Positions 51,664 through 60,783 are shown, numbered from the stretch's first letter. The stretch: DNA of 64,000 nucleotides from Sulfitobacter sp043557345 (GCF_043557345.1 NZ_JBIFFV010000003.1:62001-126000), one strand, 5' to 3'. Program-made: numbers and translations. Notes: a model not told the origin generated them from the letters alone.

Positions 51664-52419
51664 ATGAAACTAGACAGTACAGCCGCCATCGTTACCGGGG
51701 GCGCATCGGGGCTTGGCGAAGCCACGGCGCGTTATTTCGCATCGCAGGGTGCGCAGGTCACCCTGTTGGACCGTGACGCCACCCGGGGCGAAGCCATCGC
51801 GAAAGAGATCGGCGGCCACTACGTTTTGACCGATGTAACGGATGAGACCTCGGTGCAGGAAGCGGTGGACTATGCCCAAGAAAAGATGGGCTGGATCACC
51901 GCGGCGGTGAATTGCGCGGGCATCGCACTTGGGATCAAAACCACGGGCCGCGACGGGCCACATCCGCTTGACGCCTTTCAGCGCACCATCGACATCAACC
52001 TCGTCGGCAGCTTCAACGTGGCACGGCTCGCGGCGGTGGCCATGGCCAAGAACACCCCCGAAGACGACGGCGCGCGCGGGGTGATCATCAACACCGCCTC
52101 CATCGCCGCTTTCGACGGGCAAAAGGGCCAAGCCGCCTATGCGGCCTCCAAGGGTGGGATCGTGGGCATGACCCTGCCGATGGCGCGCGATCTGGCCAAG
52201 GAGGGGATTCGCGTGATGACCATCGCGCCGGGTATTTTCAAAACACCGATGCTGGCCGGGCTGCCGGAAGAGGTGCAGGCCGAATTGGCCAAGGATGTGC
52301 CCAACCCGCCGCGCCTTGGCGATCCGTCTGAATACGGGCGGCTGGCCGGGTTCATCGTCGAAATGGGCTATCTCAACGGCGAGGTCATCCGCCTCGACGG
52401 CGCGCTCAGGATGCGTTGA
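51664..52419 (+). CDS. Short-chain dehydrogenase/reductase (HSD10-like 3-hydroxyacyl-CoA dehydrogenase)
   Basis: 251 residues. NAD site TGGASGLGEATARYFASQG, NAG-type VNCAGIALG, catalytic Ser in NTASIAAFDGQ and the Y-x3-K in YAASKGG. The pattern through GQKGQAAYAASKGGIVGMTLPMARDLA is typical of type II 3-hydroxyacyl-CoA dehydrogenases used in branched-chain amino-acid or fatty-acid breakdown; exact substrate is inference. The ATG has GGGGGGAG upstream, and a palindromic operator-like site lies in front. The next gene overlaps by one base. Confidence 0.88.
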   Translation: MKLDSTAAIVTGGASGLGEATARYFASQGAQVTLLDRDATRGEAIAKEIGGHYVLTDVTDETSVQEAVDYAQEKMGWITAAVNCAGIALGIKTTGRDGPHPLDAFQRTIDINLVGSFNVARLAAVAMAKNTPEDDGARGVIINTASIAAFDGQKGQAAYAASKGGIVGMTLPMARDLAKEGIRVMTIAPGIFKTPMLAGLPEEVQAELAKDVPNPPRLGDPSEYGRLAGFIVEMGYLNGEVIRLDGALRMR

Positions 52420-53030
52420 TGCCGCTGCAAAACCGCGTGCAACCTGATGGGGAGATCATCGCCCACCCGGCGCGGGGCAGCTTCATGGGCAACCGTGGCA
52501 TCCTGCATGACGAAAACGGCCTGCACCCCAAACGCCGTTGGGCGCATCAGAATTGGGTCTGCTGTCGGCCCAGCTTCAAGGGGCGCCGCCGCAAGCTGAT
52601 GGCCCCCCGCCACTATACCGAGCTGTTTTTTCTTGATGAGGCCGTGGCCTTTGCCGCCGGTCACCGCCCCTGCGCGGAATGCCGTGCTGCGGATTATCGG
52701 CGGTTTCGCGCGTGTTGCGACCTCCCCGGCCCCGCCGCGGAACTCGACCGTCAATTGCACGCCGAACGCGCCATGCCGCGCGTTTTTCGTCAGCGCCGCC
52801 ATGTGGATGTAGAAGCGGCCGATCTGCCCGACGGCAGTTTCGTTTTGGATCACGACGGCCAGAGCGGCGTCCTTCGCGGCGATGCCCTTCACCCCTATGC
52901 GCCGGAGGGCTATGGGGCCGCGCGGCGGCGCCCGCAGGGCCGCGTCACCCTCCTCACCCCGCCGAGCGTCGTCGCAGCCTTTCGCAACGGCTACCACCCG
53001 CAGATCGCTTTGGCACAGGCGCGGCGTTAG
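52419..53030 (+). CDS. Conserved hypothetical protein with CC and PCxxC motifs
   Basis: 203 residues, no signal or membrane part. Opening MPLQNRVQPDGEI and FMGNRGILHDENG, then WVCCRPSFKGRRRKLM (C48, C49) and HYTELFFLDEAVAFAAGHRPCAECRAADYRRF (C85, C88). The HRPCxxC segment recalls the zinc-binding cysteine cluster of Ada, and the protein is rich in Arg, so a metal- and nucleic-acid-binding role is possible. I do not recognise a named family. The ATG shares a base with the SDR stop (TTGATG), and the 3' end overlaps uup by four bases. Confidence 0.72.
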   Translation: MPLQNRVQPDGEIIAHPARGSFMGNRGILHDENGLHPKRRWAHQNWVCCRPSFKGRRRKLMAPRHYTELFFLDEAVAFAAGHRPCAECRAADYRRFRACCDLPGPAAELDRQLHAERAMPRVFRQRRHVDVEAADLPDGSFVLDHDGQSGVLRGDALHPYAPEGYGAARRRPQGRVTLLTPPSVVAAFRNGYHPQIALAQARR

Positions 53031-54838
53031 CCCTGCGCCTTTTCCTCCAGCGCCATCCACTCTTCTTCGGCGTTAGAGAGCTTTTCATGCCGCTGCACCA
53101 GCGCATCGGTGGCTTTCTGAAATTTTACCGGCTCACGGGTAAAAAGCTCCGCATCGCTGAGCAGTTCCTCAAGCTTACCGATCTCGGCCTCCAACCGCTC
53201 GATTTCAGCGGGCAAGGCTTCGAGCCGGTGCTTTTCGGTAAAGCTGAGACCGCCCGCGGATTGCTTTTTCTCCGCTTTCGGCTCGGCCTTGCTCGGCTTG
53301 GATTTTGCTACACTCTGTGCAAAATCATCCTGCCCGCGCTGTGCCAGATAATCCGACCAGCCGCCCGCATAGACGGTGGCGCGGCCATCGCCTTCCATCG
53401 CGATGGTGGTCGCCGCCACGCGGTCGAGGAAGTCACGGTCGTGGCTGACCAGCAGCACGGTGCCGTCATAGGTGCCCAGGAGTTCCTGCATGAGGTCGAG
53501 CGTCTCGACGTCGAGATCGTTCGTCGGCTCGTCGAGCACCAGAAGGTTCGAGGAGCGCGCCATGATCTTGGCCAAGAGCAGCCGCGCCTTTTCGCCGCCC
53601 GAAAGCGAACGGACCGGGGCGCGGGCCTGTGCTTCGTCAAAGAGGAATTCCTTGAGGTAGCCGACCACATGTTTCGGCTGACCGCGCACCAGCACCTGAT
53701 CGGCCTTGCCCGAGACACGCATTTCAGGATCGCCGGTGAGGCTGTCCCAAAGGGTCATGTCGCCGTCAAGCTGCGCACGCGCCTGATCGAACAGCGCGAG
53801 TTCCAGATTGGTGCCCAGTTTGATCTCGCCCGCGTCGGGTTCTTCCTTGCCGATCAGCATGTTCAGCAACGTGGTCTTGCCCACGCCGTTTGGCCCGACC
53901 AGCGCGATCCGATCGCCGCGCTGTACGGTGATCGAGAAATCGCGCAGGATCTGTTTGTCGCCGAATTTCTTGGCGATGCCGCTCGCTTCGATCACCTTGC
54001 GGCCCGACTTCGGCCCGGCCTCCAGCGCCATGGCCGCCGTGCCTTGCCGCTTGATCTGCGCCGAGCGTTCGGCGCGCAACTCCTGAAGCGCGCGCACCCG
54101 GCCCTGATTGCGTTTGCGCCGGGCCGAGATGCCCTCGACCGCCCACCGCGCCTCGGCCTTGATCTTGCGGTTCAGCTTGTGGCGCTGCATGTCCTCTTCT
54201 TCCCAGACCTGATCGCGCCAGGCCTCGAAGCCCTCGAAACCGATGTCCTGACGGCGGACGCTGCCGCGGTCGACCCAGAGGGTCGCGCGGGTCAGTTCGC
54301 GCAGGAAGGCACGGTCGTGGCTGATGATGACAAAGGCGGTGCGGGTGCCCTTTAGCTCGGATTCGAGCCATGCGATCGCTTCGATGTCGAGATGGTTGGT
54401 CGGCTCGTCCAGCAGCATCAGCTCCGGCTCTTCGGCCATCAGCCGGGCCAGCGCCGCGCGGCGACGCTCCCCGCCCGATGCGGTGGCCACAGGGCGCGCG
54501 GGGTCAAACTTCAGCCCCTCGCCTGCGCGTTCCACCTTATACATCTCGCCCGGATCAAGCCCATGAGCGGCGAAGTCGCCAAGCGTCTCAAACCCCGAGA
54601 GGTCCGGCTCCTGCTCCATATAGCCGACCGAGACGCCGGGCCCGGCCACGACCGCCCCGCTGTCGGGCTCCACCAGCCCGGCCATGACCTTCATCAGCGT
54701 CGATTTGCCCGAGCCGTTGCGGCCCACCAAGGCCAACCGATCGCCGGTCTGAACCACGAGGGAGAGGTCTTCGAAAACAGGATCGCCGCCAAAGGTCAGC
54801 GAAATGTCGGTGAGTTGTAAAAGGGGTGCGCGTGCCAT
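53027..54838 (-). CDS. uup: ABC-F ATPase Uup
   Basis: 603 residues with two ABC domains: P-loops GRNGSGKST and GPNGVGKTT, signatures SGGERRRAALA and LSGGEKARLLL, Walker B MLLDEPTNHLD and LVLDEPTNDLD. The C-terminal domain (about 525-600: EKHRLEALPAEIERLEAEIGKLEELL) is the coiled coil that binds DNA or ribosomes in Uup. Uup limits transposon excision and helps stalled ribosomes. Start ATG at 54838. Second ABC-F of the window; the domain order and coiled coil separate it from the YheS-like one. Confidence 0.92.
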   Translation of the reverse strand: MARAPLLQLTDISLTFGGDPVFEDLSLVVQTGDRLALVGRNGSGKSTLMKVMAGLVEPDSGAVVAGPGVSVGYMEQEPDLSGFETLGDFAAHGLDPGEMYKVERAGEGLKFDPARPVATASGGERRRAALARLMAEEPELMLLDEPTNHLDIEAIAWLESELKGTRTAFVIISHDRAFLRELTRATLWVDRGSVRRQDIGFEGFEAWRDQVWEEEDMQRHKLNRKIKAEARWAVEGISARRKRNQGRVRALQELRAERSAQIKRQGTAAMALEAGPKSGRKVIEASGIAKKFGDKQILRDFSITVQRGDRIALVGPNGVGKTTLLNMLIGKEEPDAGEIKLGTNLELALFDQARAQLDGDMTLWDSLTGDPEMRVSGKADQVLVRGQPKHVVGYLKEFLFDEAQARAPVRSLSGGEKARLLLAKIMARSSNLLVLDEPTNDLDVETLDLMQELLGTYDGTVLLVSHDRDFLDRVAATTIAMEGDGRATVYAGGWSDYLAQRGQDDFAQSVAKSKPSKAEPKAEKKQSAGGLSFTEKHRLEALPAEIERLEAEIGKLEELLSDAELFTREPVKFQKATDALVQRHEKLSNAEEEWMALEEKAQG

Positions 54839-54893
54839 GTCTGCCAGCTATCTTTCGGCGCGGGCAAGGTCAATGTCCAAAGGCGTGAGCGCG

Positions 54894-55613
54894 CTAGGCC
54901 AGCGCCCGCAAAAGCCGCGCGCGGTTGGGCGGGATCGCGGCGATCTCCAACCCGGTAAAGACATGCAGCGTGCCCATCTGGCGGTCGATCACCGCGTGGT
55001 CGCTGACCCAGCCCCCCATCGCCAGATAGCTGCGCAGCAACGGCGGGATTTGCTGGCGCGCGCGCCGGTGGTCGGGGCTGCGGCTGTCGCGGGCATAGGG
55101 GTGGACTTCAGCCGCCCTAATGCCGGGACGCCACCCCGCGGGGGCAAGATGCTGCTGTTTCAAAAGGGCAAAGGCATCGCGGTAGCGGGTCGGATCGGTG
55201 CCCGCGAAGGACGAGCAACCAAACAAAAGCGCCGCCCCAATGTCATCGACTTCCCGCGCCAATTGCCCCCAAGCGAGGCGTTGAATGTCGGGGTCTTGCC
55301 ACACTGGGTGGATGCAAAAGCGGCCCAGTTCCAGCAGGGTGCCTTTCATGTTTTCGAGACGGCTCAGATCGTAAAACTGCGCGGCATAGCTTTGGGCCAG
55401 TTCCGCGCCTTGAAACCGCGTCAGGCGAAAGCAACAGACCAATGTGCCGCTGTCGCGATCCTCTATCAGAAAATGTCGTGCGGCCGCGTCGAATGCATCG
55501 CGGTCGGCGGTCCCGGTCTGAAAACACTGCGTCCGCAGCGCCTGCGCCCGGGTGATGTCCCCGGGCGTGAGGGCTTCGCGCGTCAGATATCGGCCCGGGG
55601 GCGCTTGGGTCAT
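54894..55613 (-). CDS. olsB: OlsB-like ornithine N-alpha-acyltransferase
   Basis: 239 residues. GNAT-fold enzyme that joins a 3-hydroxyacyl group from ACP to ornithine, the first step of ornithine lipid synthesis. Family pattern: ITRAQALRTQCF, DHFLIEDRDSGTLVCCFRL-like segment, ENMKGTLLELGRFCIHP and ALLFGCSSFAG. olsA, the second gene of the pathway, is often adjacent in relatives but not here. ATG at 55613. A 55-bp gap separates it from uup downstream on the same strand. Confidence 0.85.
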   Translation of the reverse strand: MTQAPPGRYLTREALTPGDITRAQALRTQCFQTGTADRDAFDAAARHFLIEDRDSGTLVCCFRLTRFQGAELAQSYAAQFYDLSRLENMKGTLLELGRFCIHPVWQDPDIQRLAWGQLAREVDDIGAALLFGCSSFAGTDPTRYRDAFALLKQQHLAPAGWRPGIRAAEVHPYARDSRSPDHRRARQQIPPLLRSYLAMGGWVSDHAVIDRQMGTLHVFTGLEIAAIPPNRARLLRALA

Positions 55614-55675
55614 CTGCGAGGTCGCCTTCGCTTATCCGCGGCCCTGCCCCGCTGCCAGGGCATGGCAAGAGGAAC

Positions 55676-56140
55676 TTAGCTGCCGAAGGCCGACGGGCTG
55701 AAGCGGCCAAGGTTGCCCAGAAGCTGGCGCAGGAAGGTGTTGTCGGCCACCGGCGATGTCGTCACGCGACGCGACAGCGGCACGACCTGCCCGCGCTCAA
55801 GCCCGAAGCGTTCGACATTCGACACCACACCGGCCTCGTTGAAGCTGACGGTCACGACCTCACGCTCGATCTCTTTCGGGGCCATAAAGCCGAGCGCGCG
55901 TTTGCGCATCTTAACGTAATAGTAACTATCATCGCTCAAAACACCCGAAACAGTGGGCACACCGATCTTCTGCGCGACGCTTTCCTTGGTATCGCTGCCC
56001 ACGACGACCTGCTCAAGCTGGTCTTGCGGCGGCACATAGCCGTGGTTCTCATACTGCGGGCTGCAGGCGGTCAAAAGCAGTGCAAGGCCCATACCCGCGA
56101 TCCGGAGGTACGTCTTGCCGGTCTGTTTGGTTTTGCGCAT
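55676..56140 (-). CDS. bamE: Outer-membrane assembly factor BamE (SmpA/OmlA-like lipoprotein)
   Basis: 154 residues. Lipoprotein signal with lipobox LLTAC (Cys near residue 24), then the compact BamE fold: LEQVVVGSDTKESVAQKIGVPTVSGVLSDDSYYYVKMRKRA. BamE is an accessory lipoprotein of the Bam complex that inserts beta-barrels. ATG at 56140 (MRKTKQTGKTYLRIAG) is chosen. Divergent from yceD, 90 bp between starts. Confidence 0.9.
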   Translation of the reverse strand: MRKTKQTGKTYLRIAGMGLALLLTACSPQYENHGYVPPQDQLEQVVVGSDTKESVAQKIGVPTVSGVLSDDSYYYVKMRKRALGFMAPKEIEREVVTVSFNEAGVVSNVERFGLERGQVVPLSRRVTTSPVADNTFLRQLLGNLGRFSPSAFGS

Positions 56141-56230
56141 TTGGTCTGCCCTCTTGCCCTGACGGATTATGGCTTTTATTTCGCATACACCAAGGCACCC
56201 CAAGTGTACAAGAAACGAAAGTCGGATCTC

Positions 56231-56782
56231 ATGTCGCGCAAATCACCTACGCCCACCGCTCTTCGGGTCGCGGACCTGTCTCAGACGGAGCCGAACGCCT
56301 TCGCGCTGCGCCCTGAAGCAGAAGCGCTGGCGCAGATTGCCGAGGAGCTGGACCTTTCGGCCCTGCGCAAACTCAGCTTTTCGGGCAGCATCAAACCGCT
56401 CGGCAAGCAGGACTGGCAGCTTGACGGGAAACTCGGCGCAACTGTGGTGCAGCCCTGCGTGGTGACGCTCGAGCCGGTGACCACGCGGATCGACGCCGAT
56501 ATCACCCGCCGCTTCATCCATGATTTCGAACTCCCCGAAGAAGAGGAGGTTGAGATGCCCGAGGACGATACGACAGAGCCTTTGGGCCAATGGATCGACC
56601 CCGCGCAGGTCATGATCGAGGCGCTGGCGCTGGAGGTGCCGGAATATCCCCGCAAGGGCGATGCGGAACTGGGCCAGATGGTCCATGCCGAACCGGGTCA
56701 AAAGCCGATGACCGACGAAGACGCGCGGCCCTTTGCGGGCTTGGGCGCGCTGCGCGATGCGCTGAAGAAAGACGAAACCTAA
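56231..56782 (+). CDS. YceD family protein (DUF177)
   Basis: 183 residues. DUF177 pattern: ELDLSALRKLSFSGSI, LDGKLGATVVQPCVVTLEPVTTRI and the acidic FELPEEEEVEMPEDD, ending AELGQMVHAEPGQKPMTDEDARPFAGLGALRD. In plants and bacteria the family is tied to 23S rRNA or large-subunit processing. It precedes rpmF, as in most proteobacteria. The ATG at 56231 is preferred over the long upstream frame that is antisense to bamE. Confidence 0.9.
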   Translation: MSRKSPTPTALRVADLSQTEPNAFALRPEAEALAQIAEELDLSALRKLSFSGSIKPLGKQDWQLDGKLGATVVQPCVVTLEPVTTRIDADITRRFIHDFELPEEEEVEMPEDDTTEPLGQWIDPAQVMIEALALEVPEYPRKGDAELGQMVHAEPGQKPMTDEDARPFAGLGALRDALKKDET

Positions 56783-56814
56783 GGAAACAAGCGGAAAACC
56801 GCGGAAATTCGCGC

Positions 56815-56842
56815 TTGCATCGTGCCGGTTTCGCGTTATTTT
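56815..56842 (+). promoter_or_regulatory. Probable promoter of the rpmF operon
   Basis: TTGCAT, 16 bp, TATTTT; a sigma70-like pair about 140 bp before rpmF. It would give a leader of roughly 130 bases. Confidence 0.4.
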
Positions 56843-56982
56843 GCCGCCCTCACCCGAATTAAGGTTGGACATTGCGCGGCTGCGGCCCTAAAGCGTCGTC
56901 ACGCCCGAAACGGGGTCCGAATTGAAACACGGTTGCGGCCTGCTTTGCCAAGTCAGCAACCCCGAAGGCAAAGGCACCAGAC

Positions 56983-57189
56983 ATGGCTGTCCAACAGAAT
57001 AAAGTATCCAAATCCCGCCGCAACAACCGCCGCGCCCACGATTCGCTCTCTGCGGCGAACCCGAACGAATGTTCGAACTGCGGTGAGCTGAAGCGCCCCC
57101 ACCACATCTGCGCGGCTTGCGGTCACTATGACGACGCCGAAGTTGTCGCCCTGACCGAAGAAGTGGACCTGGAAGACGACGCAGCATAA
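56983..57189 (+). CDS. rpmF: 50S ribosomal protein L32
   Basis: 68 residues. MAVQQNKVSKSRRNNRRAHDSL is the basic RNA-binding start. A zinc-ribbon set is complete (C-x2-C in NECSNCGEL and C-x2-C in HICAACGHY), so this is the C+ form that holds zinc. The last 15 residues are acidic (EEVDLEDDAA). It sits between yceD and plsX as usual. Confidence 0.98.
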   Translation: MAVQQNKVSKSRRNNRRAHDSLSAANPNECSNCGELKRPHHICAACGHYDDAEVVALTEEVDLEDDAA

Positions 57190-57239
57190 GCTGCGGTAGT
57201 TTTTAAGGTTTTCTCTTAGGCAGTGAGGCATTCGCACTG

Positions 57240-58316
57240 ATGACGGCCCAGCCCGATCACCCCAACGCGAAAGCCGGACACACCCTGATCTCGGTCGACG
57301 CGATGGGGGGTGACGAAGGCCCGGCAGCAGTTGTTGCCGGGTGTGCGCTTTCCGCGACAGCAAATCCCGATATCGGTTTCATTCTGCATGGTCCGCGTGA
57401 CCAGTTGGAGCCATTGATCGCCAAACGTGGTGAATTGTCGGGCCGTTGCGAGATACGTCACGCCACGGATGTCGTCACGATGAACGACAAGCCCAGCCAA
57501 GTCGTGCGCACCGGCAAGGACAGTTCCATGTGGTCCGCCATCGAATCCGTGCGCAGCGGAGAGGCGGCTGTGGCTGTCTCTTGCGGCAATACCGGCGCGC
57601 TGATGGCGATGTCGATGATCCGACTGCGCAAATTGCCAGGCGTGAATCGCCCTGCAATTGCCGTGCTCTACCCCTCTTCCAACCCGCAGGGCTTCAACGT
57701 GATGCTCGACGTGGGCGCCGATGTGCGCGCCGATGCCGACGATCTGTTGCGCTTCGCGCTCATGGGCACCTCCTACGCCCGCAACGGCATGGATTTGCAG
57801 CGCCCCCGTGTGGGCCTGCTGAATGTCGGCACCGAAGAGCATAAGGGCCGCACCGAACTCAAAGAAGCCTATGATTTGATTCGCGCCCAAGGCGATGCCA
57901 CCGGGTTCGAATTCGTCGGTTTCGTCGAGGGCGGCGATATCTCGGGTAACCGCGCCGATGTCATCGTGACCGATGGGTTCACCGGCAATGTGGCGATCAA
58001 GACCGGCGAAGGCACAGCCAGCATGATCGGCAACCGCCTGCGCGAAGCATTCAAATACTCGCCCCTGTCGCGGCTCGCCTCGCTGCTGGCCTATACCTCT
58101 CTGCGCCGCCTCAGCAAAAAGATCGATCCGCGCCGCGTAAACGGCGGCGTGTTTCTGGGCCTGAACGGCACGGTGGTAAAGTCGCACGGCTCCGCCGATG
58201 CGACCGGCATCTCCGCTGCGATCAAACTCGCCGCGCAGTTGTCGCAGAATAAATTCAATGACAAGCTAGCCGCTCGCGTCGCCGCGACGCTGCCAGCTGA
58301 GGAGTCCGTCAAATGA
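57240..58316 (+). CDS. plsX: Phosphate acyltransferase PlsX
   Basis: 358 residues. Makes acyl-phosphate from acyl-ACP for phospholipid synthesis with PlsY. Family segments: ISVDAMGGDEGPAAVVAGCAL, AVSCGNTGALMAMS, GVNRPAIAVLYPS, LLNVGTEEHKGR, VIVTDGFTGNVAIKTGEG and NGGVFLGLNGTVVKSHGSAD. Its stop overlaps fabH (ATGA), coupling phospholipid and fatty-acid initiation. Confidence 0.96.
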   Translation: MTAQPDHPNAKAGHTLISVDAMGGDEGPAAVVAGCALSATANPDIGFILHGPRDQLEPLIAKRGELSGRCEIRHATDVVTMNDKPSQVVRTGKDSSMWSAIESVRSGEAAVAVSCGNTGALMAMSMIRLRKLPGVNRPAIAVLYPSSNPQGFNVMLDVGADVRADADDLLRFALMGTSYARNGMDLQRPRVGLLNVGTEEHKGRTELKEAYDLIRAQGDATGFEFVGFVEGGDISGNRADVIVTDGFTGNVAIKTGEGTASMIGNRLREAFKYSPLSRLASLLAYTSLRRLSKKIDPRRVNGGVFLGLNGTVVKSHGSADATGISAAIKLAAQLSQNKFNDKLAARVAATLPAEESVK

Positions 58317-59284
58317 GCCTGCGCGCCGTTGTCACTGGTTGTGGCCACTACCTGCCCGCCCGTGTCGTGGAAAATGCCGAATTTGAAGCGACCCTCGACA
58401 CGAATGACGAATGGATCCGCTCGCGCTCGGGCATCGAACGCCGCCACTTCGCCGCCGAAGGTGAAACGACCTCTTCCATGGCCAGCGCCGCCGCGCGCCG
58501 CGCACTCGAAGACGCGGGGCGCGATGTCTCGGAGGTTGACGCGATCGTCGTGGCCACCTCCACCCCCGATCTGACCTTCCCCTCGGCTGCGACCATGGTG
58601 CAGGCCGAATTGGGCATGACCAGCGGTTTCGCTTTTGACGTGCAGGCGGTTTGCGCGGGTTTCGTCTATGCGCTGGCAAACGCCAATGCGCTTATCGTCT
58701 CCGGTCAGGCGCGCAATGTGCTGGTGATCGGGGCCGAGACTTTCAGCCGCATCATGGACTGGACCGACCGGTCGACCTGTGTGCTTTTTGGTGACGGCGC
58801 GGGCGCGCTGCTGCTTGAGGCGCAAGAGGGGCAAGGCACGCCCGAGGATCGCGGGATCCTCGCGACTGACCTGAATTCCGACGGGCGCTACCGCGAGTTG
58901 CTCTACGTCGATGGCGGAGTCAGCACCGGCACCACGGGCTATCTGCGAATGCAGGGCAATCAGGTGTTCCGCCATGCGGTCGAAAAACTCGCCGCGACCG
59001 CCAATACCGCCATGGAGCGCGCGGGTGTCAGCGCCGAGGATGTGGATTGGATCGTGCCGCATCAGGCCAATATCCGGATTATCCAAGGCACCGCCAAGAA
59101 ACTGAACCTGCCGATGGAACGCGTTGTCGTGACCGTGCAGGACCATGGCAACACCTCTGCCGCTTCGATCCCACTGGCGCTGTCGGTGGGCCGTGAGCGT
59201 GGTCAGATCAACAAGGGCGATCTGATCGTCACCGAAGCCATCGGCGGTGGTCTGGCGTGGGGCTCTGTCGTCCTGCGCTGGTAA
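58313..59284 (+). CDS. fabH: Beta-ketoacyl-ACP synthase III
   Basis: 323 residues. Starts fatty-acid synthesis from acetyl-CoA and malonyl-ACP. Thiolase-fold site: catalytic Cys in FDVQAVCAGFVYALA, His in IVPHQANIRI and Asn in QDHGNTSAASIPLAL; GGGLAWGSVVLRW ends the protein. Translationally coupled to plsX. Followed by ihfA after 109 bp. Confidence 0.97.
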   Translation: MSLRAVVTGCGHYLPARVVENAEFEATLDTNDEWIRSRSGIERRHFAAEGETTSSMASAAARRALEDAGRDVSEVDAIVVATSTPDLTFPSAATMVQAELGMTSGFAFDVQAVCAGFVYALANANALIVSGQARNVLVIGAETFSRIMDWTDRSTCVLFGDGAGALLLEAQEGQGTPEDRGILATDLNSDGRYRELLYVDGGVSTGTTGYLRMQGNQVFRHAVEKLAATANTAMERAGVSAEDVDWIVPHQANIRIIQGTAKKLNLPMERVVVTVQDHGNTSAASIPLALSVGRERGQINKGDLIVTEAIGGGLAWGSVVLRW

Positions 59285-59341
59285 GTCCCTGAGCTAACGC
59301 GGAAAATCTCTGCCGAATCGTGCTCGATCCGGGCATTGATG

Positions 59342-59371
59342 TTGACTCTAAAAATCTGAGCAGCATATGCT
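59342..59371 (+). promoter_or_regulatory. Probable ihfA promoter
   Basis: TTGACT, 18 bp, TATGCT, about 23 bp before the ihfA ATG. The leader would be short. Confidence 0.5.
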
Positions 59372-59393
59372 ATTGGAAAGCATGGGGGATATA

Positions 59394-59696
59394 ATGCCGA
59401 ACAAGACATTGACGCGCATGGATTTAAGCGAAGCTGTATTTCGTGAGGTCGGTCTTTCTCGCAATGAGAGTGCTCAGCTGGTCGAAGCCGTGCTAGAGCA
59501 TATGTCCGACGCTCTGGTCGATGGGGAACAGGTCAAGATTTCCTCTTTCGGTACTTTCTCGGTCCGCGACAAGACCGCGCGTGTGGGCCGCAATCCGAAA
59601 ACTGGCGAAGAGGTTCCGATCAACCCACGCCGGGTGCTGACCTTCCGCCCCTCGCATCTGATGAAAGACCGGGTTGCCGAAGGCAACAAGTCCTGA
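59394..59696 (+). CDS. ihfA: Integration host factor alpha subunit
   Basis: 100 residues. DNA-bending HU/IHF fold: TLTRMDLSEAVFREVGLSRNES, VKISSFGTFSVRDK and the arm region GRNPKTGEEVPINPRRVLTFRPS. IHF bends DNA sharply at promoters, origins and recombination sites as an alpha-beta dimer. ATG at 59394 has GGGGG six bases upstream; in-frame ATGs at 59382 and 59367 are less likely. The MerR gene begins 3 bp after the stop. Confidence 0.95.
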   Translation: MPNKTLTRMDLSEAVFREVGLSRNESAQLVEAVLEHMSDALVDGEQVKISSFGTFSVRDKTARVGRNPKTGEEVPINPRRVLTFRPSHLMKDRVAEGNKS

Positions 59697-59699
59697 CCC

Positions 59700-60626
59700 A
59701 TGGTCAAATCGCCGGACGCTTTTCGCACCATCTCCGAAGTCGCTGACTGGCTCGGTATCCAAGCCCATGTTCTGCGGTTTTGGGAGAGTAAGTTTACCCA
59801 AGTGAAACCCATCAAACGGGCGGGCGGGCGGCGTTATTACCGCCCTGCCGATATGCTGCTGCTGGGTGGGATCAAGAAGTTGCTGCATGACGATGGGCTG
59901 ACCATCAAAGGCGTTCAGAAGATCCTGCGTGAGGAAGGGATGACCCATGTCTCCGCCCTCTCCGCCCCGCTTGACGAGTTGGACTTCGTGGAGCCGCGCC
60001 CTGCGCGCAAACCGGACATTATCCGGCCAGAGACCGGTGTGGTTCTGAATTTCGGCGCGAAGACGGAAGCGCGCGGGGATGAGGGGAGCGCGGAGACGGC
60101 CGAGCCGGTTGATACCCCGCAGGAGAGCGCGGCGGAGGTAGAAGAGCCCGCCCCCGCGACAGCACAACGCCCCTCGCCAGTGCCCCCCGCCGACGATCAC
60201 CCACGGGCCACCCCCGATCCGCTGGCTCCCTCTGACAGCGCCACACCCGATGCGCCGCAACTCCCTGCGTCCGAAGATGAGACTCTAGAGGAGCCCAAGC
60301 CGGAATCTGCGTCTGAGCCCGGCCTCCCTGAGTTCCTCAAGCGCCCGCTGGCGGTTGAGCCCGAAGAGACCGCAAAGTCTTCATCCGCCCCTGCTGAGGC
60401 CAAGGCGGAAGCCCCCGAAGACGACACACCGAAACCCGCGATCATCAACCTGCCCGATTTCACCCCCGAAGCCGATTTCCCCGCCCGGCCTGGGCTGCTG
60501 AGCGTAGGCGCCCGCGTCCATCGTCTGCCCCGTGACGTGCAACCGCAGGTCGCCGGTCTGCTGCTGGATCTGGCCGAATTGCGCGCGCGCATGGCCGCCG
60601 ATGCCGGCGCGGAAACAAATTTCTAA
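59700..60626 (+). CDS. MerR-family transcriptional regulator with long acidic Pro/Glu-rich tail
   Basis: 308 residues. Winged-helix MerR domain at about 8-80 (FRTISEVADWLGIQAHVLRFWESKF, RRYYRPADMLLLGGI). The middle, about 110-255, is low-complexity Pro/Glu/Ala and probably disordered; a conserved end (VGARVHRLPRDVQPQVAGLLLDLAELRARM) may mediate contacts. No metal-binding cysteines of the classical MerR type are visible. It follows ihfA as in other Rhodobacteraceae; targets unknown. Confidence 0.88.
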   Translation: MVKSPDAFRTISEVADWLGIQAHVLRFWESKFTQVKPIKRAGGRRYYRPADMLLLGGIKKLLHDDGLTIKGVQKILREEGMTHVSALSAPLDELDFVEPRPARKPDIIRPETGVVLNFGAKTEARGDEGSAETAEPVDTPQESAAEVEEPAPATAQRPSPVPPADDHPRATPDPLAPSDSATPDAPQLPASEDETLEEPKPESASEPGLPEFLKRPLAVEPEETAKSSSAPAEAKAEAPEDDTPKPAIINLPDFTPEADFPARPGLLSVGARVHRLPRDVQPQVAGLLLDLAELRARMAADAGAETNF

Positions 60627-60654
60627 TCGCGATGAAAAGATTGGCAATTCCCTC

Positions 60655-60682
60655 TTGCACCCCCTGCGAGATCGGGTATGAA
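60655..60682 (+). promoter_or_regulatory. Promoter of tRNA-Pro
   Basis: TTGCAC, 16 bp, TATGAA; the -10 ends 11 bp before the tRNA. Confidence 0.55.
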
Positions 60683-60693
60683 GCCCACGTAGT

Positions 60694-60770
60694 CGGGCTA
60701 TGGCGCAGCCTGGTAGCGCGTCCGTCTGGGGGACGGAAGGTCGCAGGTTCGAGTCCTGCTAGCCCGACCA
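60694..60770 (+). tRNA. tRNA-Pro (GGG anticodon)
   Basis: 77 bases with encoded CCA. Acceptor CGGGCTA/TAGCCCG is fully paired; anticodon stem TCCGT/ACGGA with loop CTGGGGG places GGG as anticodon; T arm GCAGG TTCGAGT CCTGC. Reads CCC/CCU. Confidence 0.97.
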
Positions 60771-60783
60771 ACCGACTACAACA

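Noticed and set aside
52679..54355. 558-codon plus-strand frame across uup
   Set aside because: Antisense shadow of the ABC-F gene; no recognisable domains.
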